NCBI RefSeq assembly: GCF_900101495.1
Contig: NZ_FMUS01000018.1
Span: 1 to 64,000 of the forward strand
DNA from: Alkaliphilus peptidifermentans DSM 18978
GTDB taxonomy: Bacteria; Bacillota; Clostridia; Peptostreptococcales; Natronincolaceae
DNA length: 64,000 nucleotides
Direction: 5' to 3'
In this document: positions 35,287-44,319 of the stretch, piece by piece
Numbering within the stretch: position 1 is the first letter of the stretch
How the letters are laid out: each line of letters opens with the position of its first letter
The notes under the pieces: model-generated
Database searches by the model: none
The model's input: only the letters and a program-made list of their open reading frames with translations
What the model was told of the DNA's origin: nothing
Made by a program: the position numbers and the translations under genes

Positions 35287-37476
35287 TTAATATCCATGCC
35301 ATAGCTGTATTTTATTAAAATATCTATTCTTAACTGATTCATTATTCTCCATAAGTAATGGGTTATTAATAAATAAATATTTAATGGAATAAACTATATC
35401 AACACTTACAAATGTAAATAGATTCTCTATGGTGAAATTTTCCTCATGAATTTCACTTAAATTAATTTGAATTAGATCCTTAGTTCGATCCAATTTCATT
35501 TTTTTCATTCCTGGCCTCAACAGCAATATTCTTAAATAATCTTCATAGTTAAATTTAATAGTTTTATTCTTTCTAAAGAGGTTAACTTCTTTTCCCTGCA
35601 TTAAATCTATTACATCCTCTATCGAATATACCATTGCCCATCCACACAGAATAAGTGTTTTAATTAATGGCATAGAAGCACCCCCCAGTAATGGTGCGAT
35701 GCTTGAGGCAATAACTGTTGCCTTTTTTACAAGTTCAGGTGATTGATATACATTTAATACATTAAATACAAATCGTATTGCTAAAATATCTCTTTTGGCC
35801 TTCAATATATTCTCTGCTTGAGATTGAGAGCCATATAATATGTATTCCACTTCATAATCAAAGAAGGCTTTTCTTGATGCTTTATTTATGTTCCTAAGAT
35901 CTCTAGTAAAGTTATCTTTGTCTGAAACGTAGCTTTTAAAGGTTCCTATTATATATTCATTGATATATGCTTCGTCTCGTATATCAATGAATCCATTTTT
36001 GCTGCTATTAAACATCAAGGTACTTAAGAAATCGAAGCTTACAAATGCAAAGCCGTTTTTTCCTTTATCAGTATCAAATTCCACGTCATCATCTTCAAGT
36101 GTGATATTTTTGCCTTTTGAAGGTAAGCTTTGAAATACTGAATCATCAATTTTTTTTGTTATAATATTTTGTTTGTCCTTTAAAAATTTTTTCGTCTCAA
36201 CTGCAATTGTTTTCCTGTCATCAACTATTTCAATACCATCTTCATCTAATTCATCTACTTTGGGTTTAGAATAATTCATGGTTTTATATTGCGCTACATG
36301 CCCTTGAAATTCGTTAATTTTATCCTCAATTATCTTTATAGTATCTATACTTAAGCTATTTGTTTGGATGTCTGCTTCTTCAATAGCAGCTTTAGCTTCT
36401 TCTAGATGAGCTATATTTTCTTTTGCTAAATCTACAACTTCCTCCACTTCTTTTTTATTAATAATTCTCTTAAATTTCTCAACATCTTTTTTAAGTTCAT
36501 TATTTATATCACTTTCTTCATCATCAATTTCCCCTTCTAATTCATCAATAAGAATGATTATTTTTTTGCTCTTAATCTCTATTAAATCTACTAGTGCTAA
36601 TGCTTCTCTATTTACTGCTAAGAAATTGGTTACTGTATTGCCGATTTCCTTCTGTAAACCTATAATTTCGTTTACTAAAATACCAATACTGGTATCTATT
36701 TCATACAATTTAAGCATTAATCTATTGATATTTTCAGTATCTTCCTCAGTTTGATTCCTTCTAAGGGAGTCTAATTCTTGTAATAGGCTTTCTTGCTGTT
36801 TTTGATATTTATATATATCTTTAATATTGCTGATAAGAATATTTGAACTATCTTTAAGGTGTCCACTATTAAATTTATTAGCTTGGGAAACTACTGTTTC
36901 CAGATTATCTTGTAGCACAGCTAGTTGATACAGCTCTTCTTCTATATCAAGCTTTTTTTTAAAGGCTGTTACTGATTTTTGATACTTGTTGAATTCAAAA
37001 AGCTTGTGGAGAAATTCATCTACTATTTTTTGTGGACCTCGTAACTTCATGTGCTCCAGTATTTGATTTCTTATTATTTCATCATCATTTAACGAGTACA
37101 CAGGTGTTAAGGAAATTTTTTCAATTGTATAATCGTAAATATCCCAATAGGAAATATCCTCATCGTTATCCAGATAAAACTCAATGCTTGGAATATCTTC
37201 TGTAATACTAAGATTTTTTTGCATATAATACATAAAAGCATCCTTTAGTTGTATCTCATTATCATAATCTAAAGCAAATAGTCCATAATCTTCCTTTAGG
37301 TTTGAATTATAGCCTGCCAATACCGATTGTAATGATAGTCTTGATGAGCGTTTTACCTGAACCTCACTTATTCTTAATCTGACTCCATCTACTATAACAC
37401 CAGCAAGAATTATAAATATCATTAACACTATACTTAAGAAAACGGTAATGGCTCCTCTTTGGCAGTTATCTTTCAT
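35287..37476 (-). CDS. DUF5702 TadG-like protein with long coiled coil
   Basis: A 729-aa protein with an N-terminal class III-type leader and helix (CQRGAITVFLSIVLMIFIIL) and the DUF5702 pattern RSSRLSLQSVLAGYNSNLKEDYGLFAL, common next to Tad genes of Firmicutes. Residues about 165-400 are highly charged with long Leu/Ile/Glu/Lys heptads, a predicted coiled coil. The C-terminal third includes hydrophobic stretches (PELVKKATVIASSIAPLLGG, TLILCGWAMVYSIEDV). ATG 37476 follows GGGGGATA and overlaps the end of the previous gene. Likely an extracytoplasmic scaffold of the pilus machine; function is inferred from context. Confidence 0.78.
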   Translation of the reverse strand: MKDNCQRGAITVFLSIVLMIFIILAGVIVDGVRLRISEVQVKRSSRLSLQSVLAGYNSNLKEDYGLFALDYDNEIQLKDAFMYYMQKNLSITEDIPSIEFYLDNDEDISYWDIYDYTIEKISLTPVYSLNDDEIIRNQILEHMKLRGPQKIVDEFLHKLFEFNKYQKSVTAFKKKLDIEEELYQLAVLQDNLETVVSQANKFNSGHLKDSSNILISNIKDIYKYQKQQESLLQELDSLRRNQTEEDTENINRLMLKLYEIDTSIGILVNEIIGLQKEIGNTVTNFLAVNREALALVDLIEIKSKKIIILIDELEGEIDDEESDINNELKKDVEKFKRIINKKEVEEVVDLAKENIAHLEEAKAAIEEADIQTNSLSIDTIKIIEDKINEFQGHVAQYKTMNYSKPKVDELDEDGIEIVDDRKTIAVETKKFLKDKQNIITKKIDDSVFQSLPSKGKNITLEDDDVEFDTDKGKNGFAFVSFDFLSTLMFNSSKNGFIDIRDEAYINEYIIGTFKSYVSDKDNFTRDLRNINKASRKAFFDYEVEYILYGSQSQAENILKAKRDILAIRFVFNVLNVYQSPELVKKATVIASSIAPLLGGASMPLIKTLILCGWAMVYSIEDVIDLMQGKEVNLFRKNKTIKFNYEDYLRILLLRPGMKKMKLDRTKDLIQINLSEIHEENFTIENLFTFVSVDIVYSIKYLFINNPLLMENNESVKNRYFNKIQLWHGY

Positions 37477-38164
37477 CACTATCCCCCTGATTTATAAATT
37501 CCCTAATCTTATTACTGGCGTCATTTATCAAATTAAAGTACTTTTCTTTTACTATAGATGTAGTCTCATAGCTATCCATAAGATCTAGTACAAAGTCTGT
37601 GTTTCTTATTGTCTCCGGTGCATCAATTAAAACCGATTCTGCCTGAAGATTAATTTTATATCCATTATTTAACTTAAAAAGACTTTTTGGTAAGTATATT
37701 GGAGTTTCATAGGTATAGGAAATGTTAACAATCAATTTTTTATATACAAAATAGTCCTTGAATTCTACATCAACTATTTTATCCTTCGCCTTCAACAATT
37801 GATGTCCATCAAGGGCTTCTAAAACATATTCCTTAATAAACTCCTTCTTTTCCAATTTGTCATCAAATATCCCAAATCTCCAATATAGGTGGCTATTTAG
37901 ATATTTTTTTTCTATGTAGCCCGCCCTTAAAAGTTGATTGATTTCTTCTTTATTCATTGAATTACTAGGGCTTGACGAGGTCTTTATTTTTCCCCAGGCA
38001 GTAGCTCCGTCTGCTACAATAGAGTTTAGTGATGCTTGTAAATATGCATATTGGTATAGCAATAAAAGAATATAAACTATAGATAATATCAAGTACAATA
38101 TTAAAGGTAATAGTAGTGCAAGTTCAACCGTCATGCTGCCCCTTTTATTACAATCCTTAGTCAT
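37466..38164 (-). CDS. TadE/TadG-like pseudopilin
   Basis: A 232-aa protein starting MTKDCNKRGSMTVELALLLP, the same leader pattern as the other TadE-like proteins: a basic segment, G-S-M-T-V-E, then a helix (LILYLILSIVYILLLL). The E five residues into the helix fits class III prepilin processing. The rest (about 190 aa) is extracytoplasmic with no named domain. It follows the pilin gene after a strong hairpin and overlaps the DUF5702 gene by 11 bp. It is expected to be a minor pilus or platform component. Confidence 0.82.
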   Translation of the reverse strand: MTKDCNKRGSMTVELALLLPLILYLILSIVYILLLLYQYAYLQASLNSIVADGATAWGKIKTSSSPSNSMNKEEINQLLRAGYIEKKYLNSHLYWRFGIFDDKLEKKEFIKEYVLEALDGHQLLKAKDKIVDVEFKDYFVYKKLIVNISYTYETPIYLPKSLFKLNNGYKINLQAESVLIDAPETIRNTDFVLDLMDSYETTSIVKEKYFNLINDASNKIREFINQGDSDER

Positions 38165-38225
38165 ATATCTTCAATCCTCTTTAACAGCTTTTTTTTGAAT
38201 AATTATTTTCACCTTCAATAGCCTT

Positions 38226-38256
38226 AGGAAGCATATGAACAAAGCATATGCTTCCT
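38226..38256 (-). terminator. Strong hairpin after the pilin gene (attenuator or 3' stabiliser)
   Basis: AGGAAGCATATG and CATATGCTTCCT form a perfect 12-bp stem with a 7-nt loop, 13 bp after the pilin stop. No T-run follows on the minus strand. It probably limits decay or partly blocks transcription, so that the pilin is made in excess over the downstream genes. Confidence 0.6.
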
Positions 38257-38268
38257 ATCAATAGGGTA

Positions 38269-38460
38269 CTAAATTGTTGATTCAATTTCCTTTGGATCTA
38301 TCTCATTACTAGTTATGTTAGCTAATATATTACGTACAAACTCGACTATTGCTTTTCTAAACATTAATGCAAGTCCTACAAGAATTGCCAAAAGAAGAAC
38401 CAATTCTACTGTTCCTAATCCGTCCTCTTCATATATTAATCTTGATAAAAGCTTTAACAA
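38269..38460 (-). CDS. Flp1-family type IVb pilin
   Basis: A 63-aa small pilin, the likely main subunit of the fibre. The leader MLKLLSRLIYEEDGLG is followed by TVELVLLLAILVGLALMF, with Glu near mature position 3-5 as in Flp pilins, then a short hydrophilic tail. The start is taken as TTG at 38460 because GGGGGGTGA lies just upstream; the GTG at 38487 would lie in front of that ribosome site. It sits directly after tadC and before a strong intergenic hairpin. Processing is expected at the G/T junction by one of the two prepilin peptidases. Confidence 0.85.
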   Translation of the reverse strand: MLKLLSRLIYEEDGLGTVELVLLLAILVGLALMFRKAIVEFVRNILANITSNEIDPKEIESTI

Positions 38461-38491
38461 AACGTCACCCCCCTTCAACACCGACACTTAT

Positions 38492-39364
38492 TTACATACT
38501 ATATAAAGCTAAAACAGCAGGTGTTAAAACAATTATCAAAATAGCACATAATATCATCATCATAGGAAATAAGAGCTTCGTCGATGCCTCTTCCCCTAGT
38601 GTTTTAGCTGTGTTTCTTCTCATAATCCAACATTCATTTGAAAGAAGCCTTAGCATAGAAGCCATCTGAGAATTACCTTTTTTAATAGTCTGCAAAAGTA
38701 TAGCTACAAATTTAAAAACCTCAGGGACTCTACATCTATGGGCAAAATTTTCAAAGGCCTCCATTTCCGCCTTTCCCCCTTGTATTTCCATTAGAGTTTC
38801 ATTAATCTCCTTATATAGGGGTCTTTCTATGTTTGAATCCGTAGCAATGCGTTCTAAAGCTGCTGATACAGTTAAGCCAGCATCAATCAACAAAGCGATT
38901 TTGTTTACAAATTCGGTAAAATCAAGCTTCAACAGAATATGCCGTCTTCTAATTTTGATTTTGATTTCATTCCCTAACCCATATGCAGTTAAGAACAAAA
39001 TAGCAAAGTATAATAATAAATGTGTTAATGTAATAGTTTCGATTCCTAACACCATTCCATAAAAGCAAATTACTATTCCTTCAATTAACATAATTGTAAT
39101 TATATTAGCCCAATGAATTCTTTGAAAAGATCGTCCCTTCTTAACACCATATAACTCAATAAAGTTATTGAATAACCTTTTATCATAAGAGCCTCTAAAC
39201 TTATAGTTTACACAATCTAATATAAGCAAGCCTACCGGTAATAGTTTTCTTAATGGATATTCTGTAGAGTTTGTCAGTGCAGTAAATTCCTCATATTTAT
39301 TTCTTGATAAAATATATAACATAAAAAATGTACATACATGTATGAATAAAAAGAAAAATATCAT
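38492..39364 (-). CDS. tadC: Tad pilus platform protein TadC
   Basis: A 290-aa membrane protein of the type II secretion F family. The T2SF domain covers about residues 140-265 (LKLDFTEFVNKIALLIDAGL with TVSAALERIA, then FVAILLQTIKKGNSQMASMLRLLSNECW). Helices at both ends anchor it. With TadB it forms the inner-membrane platform that transmits motion from the TadA ATPase to the growing fibre. It begins 3 bp after tadB and is followed by the pilin gene. Confidence 0.9.
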   Translation of the reverse strand: MIFFFLFIHVCTFFMLYILSRNKYEEFTALTNSTEYPLRKLLPVGLLILDCVNYKFRGSYDKRLFNNFIELYGVKKGRSFQRIHWANIITIMLIEGIVICFYGMVLGIETITLTHLLLYFAILFLTAYGLGNEIKIKIRRRHILLKLDFTEFVNKIALLIDAGLTVSAALERIATDSNIERPLYKEINETLMEIQGGKAEMEAFENFAHRCRVPEVFKFVAILLQTIKKGNSQMASMLRLLSNECWIMRRNTAKTLGEEASTKLLFPMMMILCAILIIVLTPAVLALYSM

Positions 39365-39367
39365 TCT

Positions 39368-40228
39368 CTACACCTCTATATTCATAATTCTTTTTGATAT
39401 TATTAATGCAGCTACTATCATGACAAATGCTACAGTCATTACAATCCTTCCAATTATAGTTGTAAAAACCGGCTCCATATAGTCCTTAGCAACTATAGAT
39501 AAAGTGATAATCAATGCAAAGGGTGTAATACTTAGAATTTTTTGATCAAATTTCCTTTGAGCCACCATTAAGTTTAGTTCCTGAGTAAAATAAATCTTTT
39601 CTCCAATGGTTTTAGCTGTAGTTCCCATTACCTCAATTAGATTACCACCTGCTCTTTTACATGTATTAAGCACCTCCGAAAAGTTACGAATGTCATCCAG
39701 CTTCGATCTGGCAGCAAGGTCTGCTATGGCTTCTTCAACTGTATCATTTAATTCCAATCGCCTTACTACAATAGTTAGTTCCCTAATGATTAATGTATCA
39801 GGATCATCATACATAATTTCCAAATCACCTAAGGAATCTTTAATTGCTGTTTCAAGTGATTTACCAACTGAAAGGGAAGATGAAATTCCATACATTGCCT
39901 CTTTAAATTGGTTTAATAACTGAAGTCTTCTATTTTGTATGATTTCTTTTCTTTTATACTTTGGATATATAACAGAAAAAGGAGTCAACAGCAGGGCAGT
40001 ATAAAAGTGTTGATAAAAAATATAGCCGATTATAAAAAGAAGGATTGCAGCGCTGAATATATACATTAAGTACTCATTTTTTGTCATAACATAATCGTCA
40101 TAATCAACGATACCTTTATTAGTTAGATGAGAGGATGTATTTAATGTTAGCTTATCTTTTAATAATAGGATTACTAGAAACACTAATGAAATAAAAATCA
40201 AGAAAACAATTATATTTCTTACTAACAT
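39368..40228 (-). CDS. tadB: Tad pilus platform protein TadB
   Basis: A 286-aa membrane protein of the type II secretion F family, partner of TadC. The T2SF domain includes LNQFKEAMYGISSSLSVGKS and FSEVLNTCKRAGGNLIEVMG, with two helices at the N-terminus and two at the C-terminus. Start is ATG 40228, with GGGAGTG upstream, giving a short gap after the tadA stop. The sequence upstream of this ATG overlaps the tadA end, which shows tight coupling. Confidence 0.9.
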   Translation of the reverse strand: MLVRNIIVFLIFISLVFLVILLLKDKLTLNTSSHLTNKGIVDYDDYVMTKNEYLMYIFSAAILLFIIGYIFYQHFYTALLLTPFSVIYPKYKRKEIIQNRRLQLLNQFKEAMYGISSSLSVGKSLETAIKDSLGDLEIMYDDPDTLIIRELTIVVRRLELNDTVEEAIADLAARSKLDDIRNFSEVLNTCKRAGGNLIEVMGTTAKTIGEKIYFTQELNLMVAQRKFDQKILSITPFALIITLSIVAKDYMEPVFTTIIGRIVMTVAFVMIVAALIISKRIMNIEV

Positions 40229-40233
40229 ATAAT

Positions 40234-41475
40234 TCACTCCCATAATAAAGGTAATCCAGCTAATTTAAGCTTTTCACTATTCTTTAACCCATTTCCGGTA
40301 GACACCAATGAGCCTTCTAATCTGTCAGATGAAGCTTCTACTGCTTCTTTAAAGTGATATAGTGGATTAAGTAATATTTCACCCTTGTGATAACCAACCA
40401 CCTCACTAATTTCCAGCACTTTTCTAGACTTGTCCCTCATTCTTCCTAGATGAATAATAATATCAATAGCTGATGCAATTTGTTGCCTAATGGCTTCGAT
40501 TGGTAACTGTGCCCCACTCAGCACCATTGTTTCAATTCTACTAAGCATGTCTCTGTTGGAATTACCGTGTCCCGTAGACAATGACCCATCATGGCCAGTA
40601 TTCATGGCTTGTAGCATATCAATTGCTTCACTTCCCCTTACTTCACCTACAATTATTCTATCTGGGCGCATTCTTAATGAAGCCTTTATCAGATCCCTTA
40701 TTGAAATGGTTCCTTTGCCCTCGGTATTAGCATTTCTAGTTTCTAATCTTACTAAGTTAATCACATTAGTAATTTGAAGCTCTGCAGAGTCTTCAATGGT
40801 TATTATTCTTTCATCAATAGGAATAAAATTTGAAAGTGCATTTAAAAATGTAGTCTTTCCTGACCCTGTACCACCACATATAAATATGTTATATTTTCCT
40901 TTAACAAGACTTTTCAGAAGCTTTGTTGCCTCTTGACTTATTGAACCGTATTCTATCAGCTGCTCCATAGATATAGGCTTCTCAGGAAACCTTCTAATTG
41001 TAAGTATAGGCCCATTTAATGCAATTGGTGGTAGGACAATATTTACCCTTGACCCATCATTTAGCCTCGCATCAACTATAGGAGAAGCTTCATTAACAGC
41101 ACGATTAACCTTTGCTACAATAGTTTGTATTATATCCTCAAGCTTTTTCTGACTTATAAATTTAGTATCTAATCGATGGGTTTTTCCTTCCTTCTCAACA
41201 AATATATCTGAAGTTCCATTAACCATAATTTCTGTAACAGATGGATCCTCTAAAATCGGCTGCAGTATATCAAGGCGTCTCATATCATTAAAAACTCTTT
41301 GAATAGTTTGATACTTTTCATCTAACCCTAAGTTTGTATCCCTTGACTTATCAAACACTATTTCTTCAATTGCTCCCTCAATTTCATCATCAGTTGGGTC
41401 TTTATTAAAATCAACTTGATCTCTTACAATCTCCTTTACTTCTTTAATTAGATCATTCAACCGGTTCTCATCCAT
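40234..41475 (-). CDS. tadA: Tad pilus assembly ATPase TadA/CpaF
   Basis: A 413-aa cytoplasmic secretion ATPase of the VirB11/CpaF family that powers Flp pilus extension. Walker A FICGGTGSGKTTFLNAL near residue 200, the Asp box TIEDSAEL, Walker B region RPDRIIVGEVRGSEAIDML, and His box NTGHDGSLSTGHGNS. An N-terminal helical domain is followed by the PILPILEDPSVTEIMVNG-type region (here LDILQPILEDPSVTEIMVNG). ATG after AAGGAGAAGAAC. It follows the TadZ-like gene by 20 bp. Confidence 0.95.
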   Translation of the reverse strand: MDENRLNDLIKEVKEIVRDQVDFNKDPTDDEIEGAIEEIVFDKSRDTNLGLDEKYQTIQRVFNDMRRLDILQPILEDPSVTEIMVNGTSDIFVEKEGKTHRLDTKFISQKKLEDIIQTIVAKVNRAVNEASPIVDARLNDGSRVNIVLPPIALNGPILTIRRFPEKPISMEQLIEYGSISQEATKLLKSLVKGKYNIFICGGTGSGKTTFLNALSNFIPIDERIITIEDSAELQITNVINLVRLETRNANTEGKGTISIRDLIKASLRMRPDRIIVGEVRGSEAIDMLQAMNTGHDGSLSTGHGNSNRDMLSRIETMVLSGAQLPIEAIRQQIASAIDIIIHLGRMRDKSRKVLEISEVVGYHKGEILLNPLYHFKEAVEASSDRLEGSLVSTGNGLKNSEKLKLAGLPLLWE

Positions 41476-41495
41476 GTTCTTCTCCTTTACTTGAT

Positions 41496-42584
41496 CTATA
41501 ATAGCTTTAACATATTTGAGAGGGGCTCAATCAACAATAAATTGTTAATAATGGCTGAGCCCTTTAGCTTCGATAAGCCATTAATATAAGGTAAGTAAAT
41601 CGCCTTTTTATTATTTATAGATAGCTGTGTTCCACCAACAGTATCATCAGCTTTATTTATAACCAGCTGTATGTTATCCTTACTAAAGAGCTCTTCATCA
41701 GCTGAAAACCTATCGATTTCCTTTATAAAGCTATTGCCTTTTATCTGGGAAGATATATCTTGATTTAGCACCAATAGCAGCCTATTACATAGGCTTATTT
41801 GATTCCATTTTTTCATATTTATTCCGCTATCAAAGTCAATGATTATATAATCATACTGGTTGCTTTCTTTTAGTGTATTCACCAATAAGACAATTTCCTC
41901 CCAGCTAATTTCCTCAAAATCAGCTAATCTTTCTACTGGTGGAAAGTAATGTATGCCTAAAGTGGTATCAAATTGACGAACTCCTTCAATTTTTAATAAT
42001 ATGTTTTTCTTCTTATTTTTTAGATAGTAGAATAGATTCGATATATTTTGAGATTTCATGTCTTCAAAATATACAGCTGTTGAAGGGACATTTTCGAGAT
42101 TCAGGTAAAATACACTCTTTCCCCTTTGAGCATGTATATAGCTGGCCAATATAGCAATTGTTGTTTTCCCTGAGCCCCCTACAGGAGAATATACTCCTAT
42201 GATAGTGGTCTTAGCTTTATCTTCCGGCTTCAAATATTGGTTTGGATAGGTTTCAATATAAAGATTTAAAATGCTTGCTGCTATTTGATTTCCTAGTTGG
42301 TATTTTTTTATATATGGAAATCCATCTAGTGTAGTAGACAATATTCCCTCTATTAGAAGTATAATTAACTTAATATTGCTTTTTTCTATAGCTTCTGTAT
42401 ACATTAAAGGGTTTATCAACAAAATATCTATTCTGTGATCTTCCTTATCTAATACTTCCCATAGATACTCTATTTGAGTAAAAAAGCTAACATGGAATCG
42501 TTGAGAGAAGTTGTTCATTAAGTAGTGTTCTAACGCCCTTAAATAGTCTGTGTCTGAGTCTACTATTGCAAGGTTTAGCTTCAA
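41496..42584 (-). CDS. tadZ: TadZ/CpaE-like MinD-type ATPase
   Basis: A 362-aa protein. Residues 1-125 form an atypical receiver-like domain (LNLAIVDSDTDYLRALEHYL). Residues 130-360 form a ParA/MinD-type P-loop domain: IGVYSPVGGSGKTTIAILAS (deviant Walker A), YDYIIIDFDSGINMKKWN (Walker B) and a C-terminal part with LVINKADDTVGG. TadZ proteins place the Tad machine at a cell position. Start TTG after AGGAGGGA. Within the operon it lies between the first prepilin peptidase and the TadA ATPase. Confidence 0.88.
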   Translation of the reverse strand: MKLNLAIVDSDTDYLRALEHYLMNNFSQRFHVSFFTQIEYLWEVLDKEDHRIDILLINPLMYTEAIEKSNIKLIILLIEGILSTTLDGFPYIKKYQLGNQIAASILNLYIETYPNQYLKPEDKAKTTIIGVYSPVGGSGKTTIAILASYIHAQRGKSVFYLNLENVPSTAVYFEDMKSQNISNLFYYLKNKKKNILLKIEGVRQFDTTLGIHYFPPVERLADFEEISWEEIVLLVNTLKESNQYDYIIIDFDSGINMKKWNQISLCNRLLLVLNQDISSQIKGNSFIKEIDRFSADEELFSKDNIQLVINKADDTVGGTQLSINNKKAIYLPYINGLSKLKGSAIINNLLLIEPLSNMLKLL

Positions 42585-42602
42585 ATTAAATCCCTCCTAA
42601 AT

Positions 42603-43139
42603 CTATTTCATATAAATTGTGGTCACTAAAGTTACTAGTGATGCTGCAAATATTGCAGTTGCTAGAGGAAACCTAGCATCCTTTGAGGAAACAATGTCTT
42701 CATAGGGTAGTAATTTACCAATTATTAAACAACTCTTAATATAGTTGTATAGTATATTGAATCTTTCTTTAGCATTTTTTCTTACCATCATAATAATTAA
42801 GCATGCTATACCACCTATAAGAAAAGAAAGGGGAATACACAATATTATAAATTCACCCCCCATAATAGCACCTATCCCACTAAATAGCTTTATATCTCCA
42901 GCACCAAGCATTCTTAATGCAAAAAGTAATACTAAAAGAATTATAGGGATAAAAATCCCCTTCATAGACTCTATCAAACCTATTGTTTGCTTTTCATAGA
43001 TATTGATAACTATACCTAAAATTATCGGAGGAAGTACAATGCGATTGCCTATTCGATAGGTTTTCAAATCACTTACTAATGCAAATACAGTTAATAGTAA
43101 TAATAGTAATATTTTAATTAAATAAATATCTATTTTCAT
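42603..43139 (-). CDS. A24 prepilin peptidase, first copy (TadV-like)
   Basis: A 178-aa membrane protein, first gene of the Tad operon. The conserved Asp residues lie in LVSDLKTYRIGN and RMLGAGDIKLFSGIGAIMGG (GxGD motif). Six hydrophobic helices. Start ATG with AAGGAGGGG. It and the second copy at 34075 share the same fold but little direct sequence identity, so they are not a recent duplication. Confidence 0.9.
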   Translation of the reverse strand: MKIDIYLIKILLLLLLTVFALVSDLKTYRIGNRIVLPPIILGIVINIYEKQTIGLIESMKGIFIPIILLVLLFALRMLGAGDIKLFSGIGAIMGGEFIILCIPLSFLIGGIACLIIMMVRKNAKERFNILYNYIKSCLIIGKLLPYEDIVSSKDARFPLATAIFAASLVTLVTTIYMK

Positions 43140-43472
43140 TAGCCCCTCCTTATTTACTTTATTGATTATTATTTAGTTACATTTTATTTATTACTATTCT
43201 ATAATTAGCAGAAAATTCCTTTATCGAAATCTGTCTAGTTTTGTCATTTATGTAGTTTTCCTTATTTTTTTGCTGATTTTCAATCAAAATATACCAAAAA
43301 ATACATAATAAAAGAGAAACAAATAGTAACATTTATATGTTAAGTTTATGTTTCATTTGTTAACTTTTTTTATCAACTTTACTCAGTGGTCTTGAAAGGA
43401 ATCTAACTTAAAAGCTATTTCTTTAGCTTAGTAAAACTATTTTCAAAGGTTTTCTATAGGTGTGTAGAATGA

Positions 43473-43478
43473 TATAAT
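43473..43478 (+). promoter_or_regulatory. -10 hexamer of the small membrane protein gene
   Basis: TATAAT at 43473-43478, about 50 bp before the ATG, without a strong -35. It lies in the 390-bp divergent gap (43140-43529), which must also hold the Tad operon promoter on the minus strand; I could not place that one with confidence. The gap has several GTTAAC/AACAAAT-type inverted motifs (43310-43375), possible operator sequence. Confidence 0.4.
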
Positions 43479-43529
43479 TATTAATAAGAAATAAAAGGGA
43501 CACATCCATTTATTTTGGGAGGAATATTT

Positions 43530-43850
43530 ATGGCATGGTGGTATGGGCAACAAGATTCAACCAAAGGAGCTTGGGATATAGATTTGCATGAAAATAAAGC
43601 CTATAGAAATAGAAAAGCGGCAATTAAGATAATAACTAGAGGGATCATTTATTTACTTCTTTTTCTTGCCTCATTTCCATTATTTCCAATAATGGTGGCA
43701 TTTGCAGAGAAAATGGAAAGTTTGTTGCTTCTGCGGTTGTTAAAGGTATTAGCCTTTGGTGTTCCGGTTTTAGGAATAGCCAGTTTGCAAATTCCAATTG
43801 GAATATACTACCTCATTAAATATTTTAAGGTGAAAAATAACATTTATTAA
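43530..43850 (+). CDS. Small membrane protein of unknown function
   Basis: A 106-aa protein (MAWWYGQQDSTKGAWDIDLH...) with two predicted helices (GIIYLLLFLASFPLFPIMVA and LKVLAFGVPVLGIASLQIPI) and a basic C-terminus. ATG 43530 follows GGGAGG. It is divergent from the Tad operon and opposite to the rnhB-yraN genes, so it is a single-gene unit. I do not recognise a family. Confidence 0.65.
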   Translation: MAWWYGQQDSTKGAWDIDLHENKAYRNRKAAIKIITRGIIYLLLFLASFPLFPIMVAFAEKMESLLLLRLLKVLAFGVPVLGIASLQIPIGIYYLIKYFKVKNNIY

Positions 43851-43867
43851 ATATTTGTTACCAAAGC

Positions 43868-43900
43868 AAAAAGACAGATCTCTTTTTAAAGAGTCTGTCT
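43868..43900 (-). terminator. Terminator of the ribosomal/housekeeping operon
   Basis: On the minus strand AGACAGACTCTTT pairs with AAGAGATCTGTCT (one bulge), followed by TTTTTGC. It lies about 60 bp after yraN, the last gene of the block, and between converging genes. Confidence 0.8.
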
Positions 43901-43959
43901 CAAAATATATATTTTCAAAAGTATTCAGATTCGCTATAAAAGCTATGTGGTTACTGGTT

Positions 43960-44310
43960 TTAAAAGGCGTTTTCAATATGTATAACTTCATTCTTATCGC
44001 TATTGATTATAATTTCTATAACATCAAACCTAAAGTCTTTTCCTCGACTTAATGGTTGATTCTGGATAAAGTGTTCTGCTAGCCTTCTATAATTCATCTG
44101 TTTTTTATAATTAATAGCCTCCCTTGGCATACCGTAGGTGGTTGATTTCCTTGTTTTAACTTCCACGAATACTACTACATTATTCTTGCCTGCAATTATA
44201 TCAATTTCTCCAAACCTAGTTCGATAATTTTGAAACAGTATACTATAACCTTTATCAATTAAAAGTCGCCTGCCTATTTCTTCACCTATATTACCGATCT
44301 TCTTCTTCAC
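43960..44310 (-). CDS. YraN family predicted nuclease (UPF0102)
   Basis: A 116-aa restriction-endonuclease-like fold protein. The core GEIDIIAGKNNVVVFVEVKT carries the E...D...ExK residues typical of the fold, and the N-terminus KKIGNIGEEIGRRLLIDKGY is standard. It is thought to act on DNA, but its role is not established. GTG start, 10 bp after rnhB. Last gene of the run that begins with rplS. Confidence 0.9.
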   Translation of the reverse strand: MKKKIGNIGEEIGRRLLIDKGYSILFQNYRTRFGEIDIIAGKNNVVVFVEVKTRKSTTYGMPREAINYKKQMNYRRLAEHFIQNQPLSRGKDFRFDVIEIIINSDKNEVIHIENAF

Positions 44311-44319
44311 TTTTTGACC

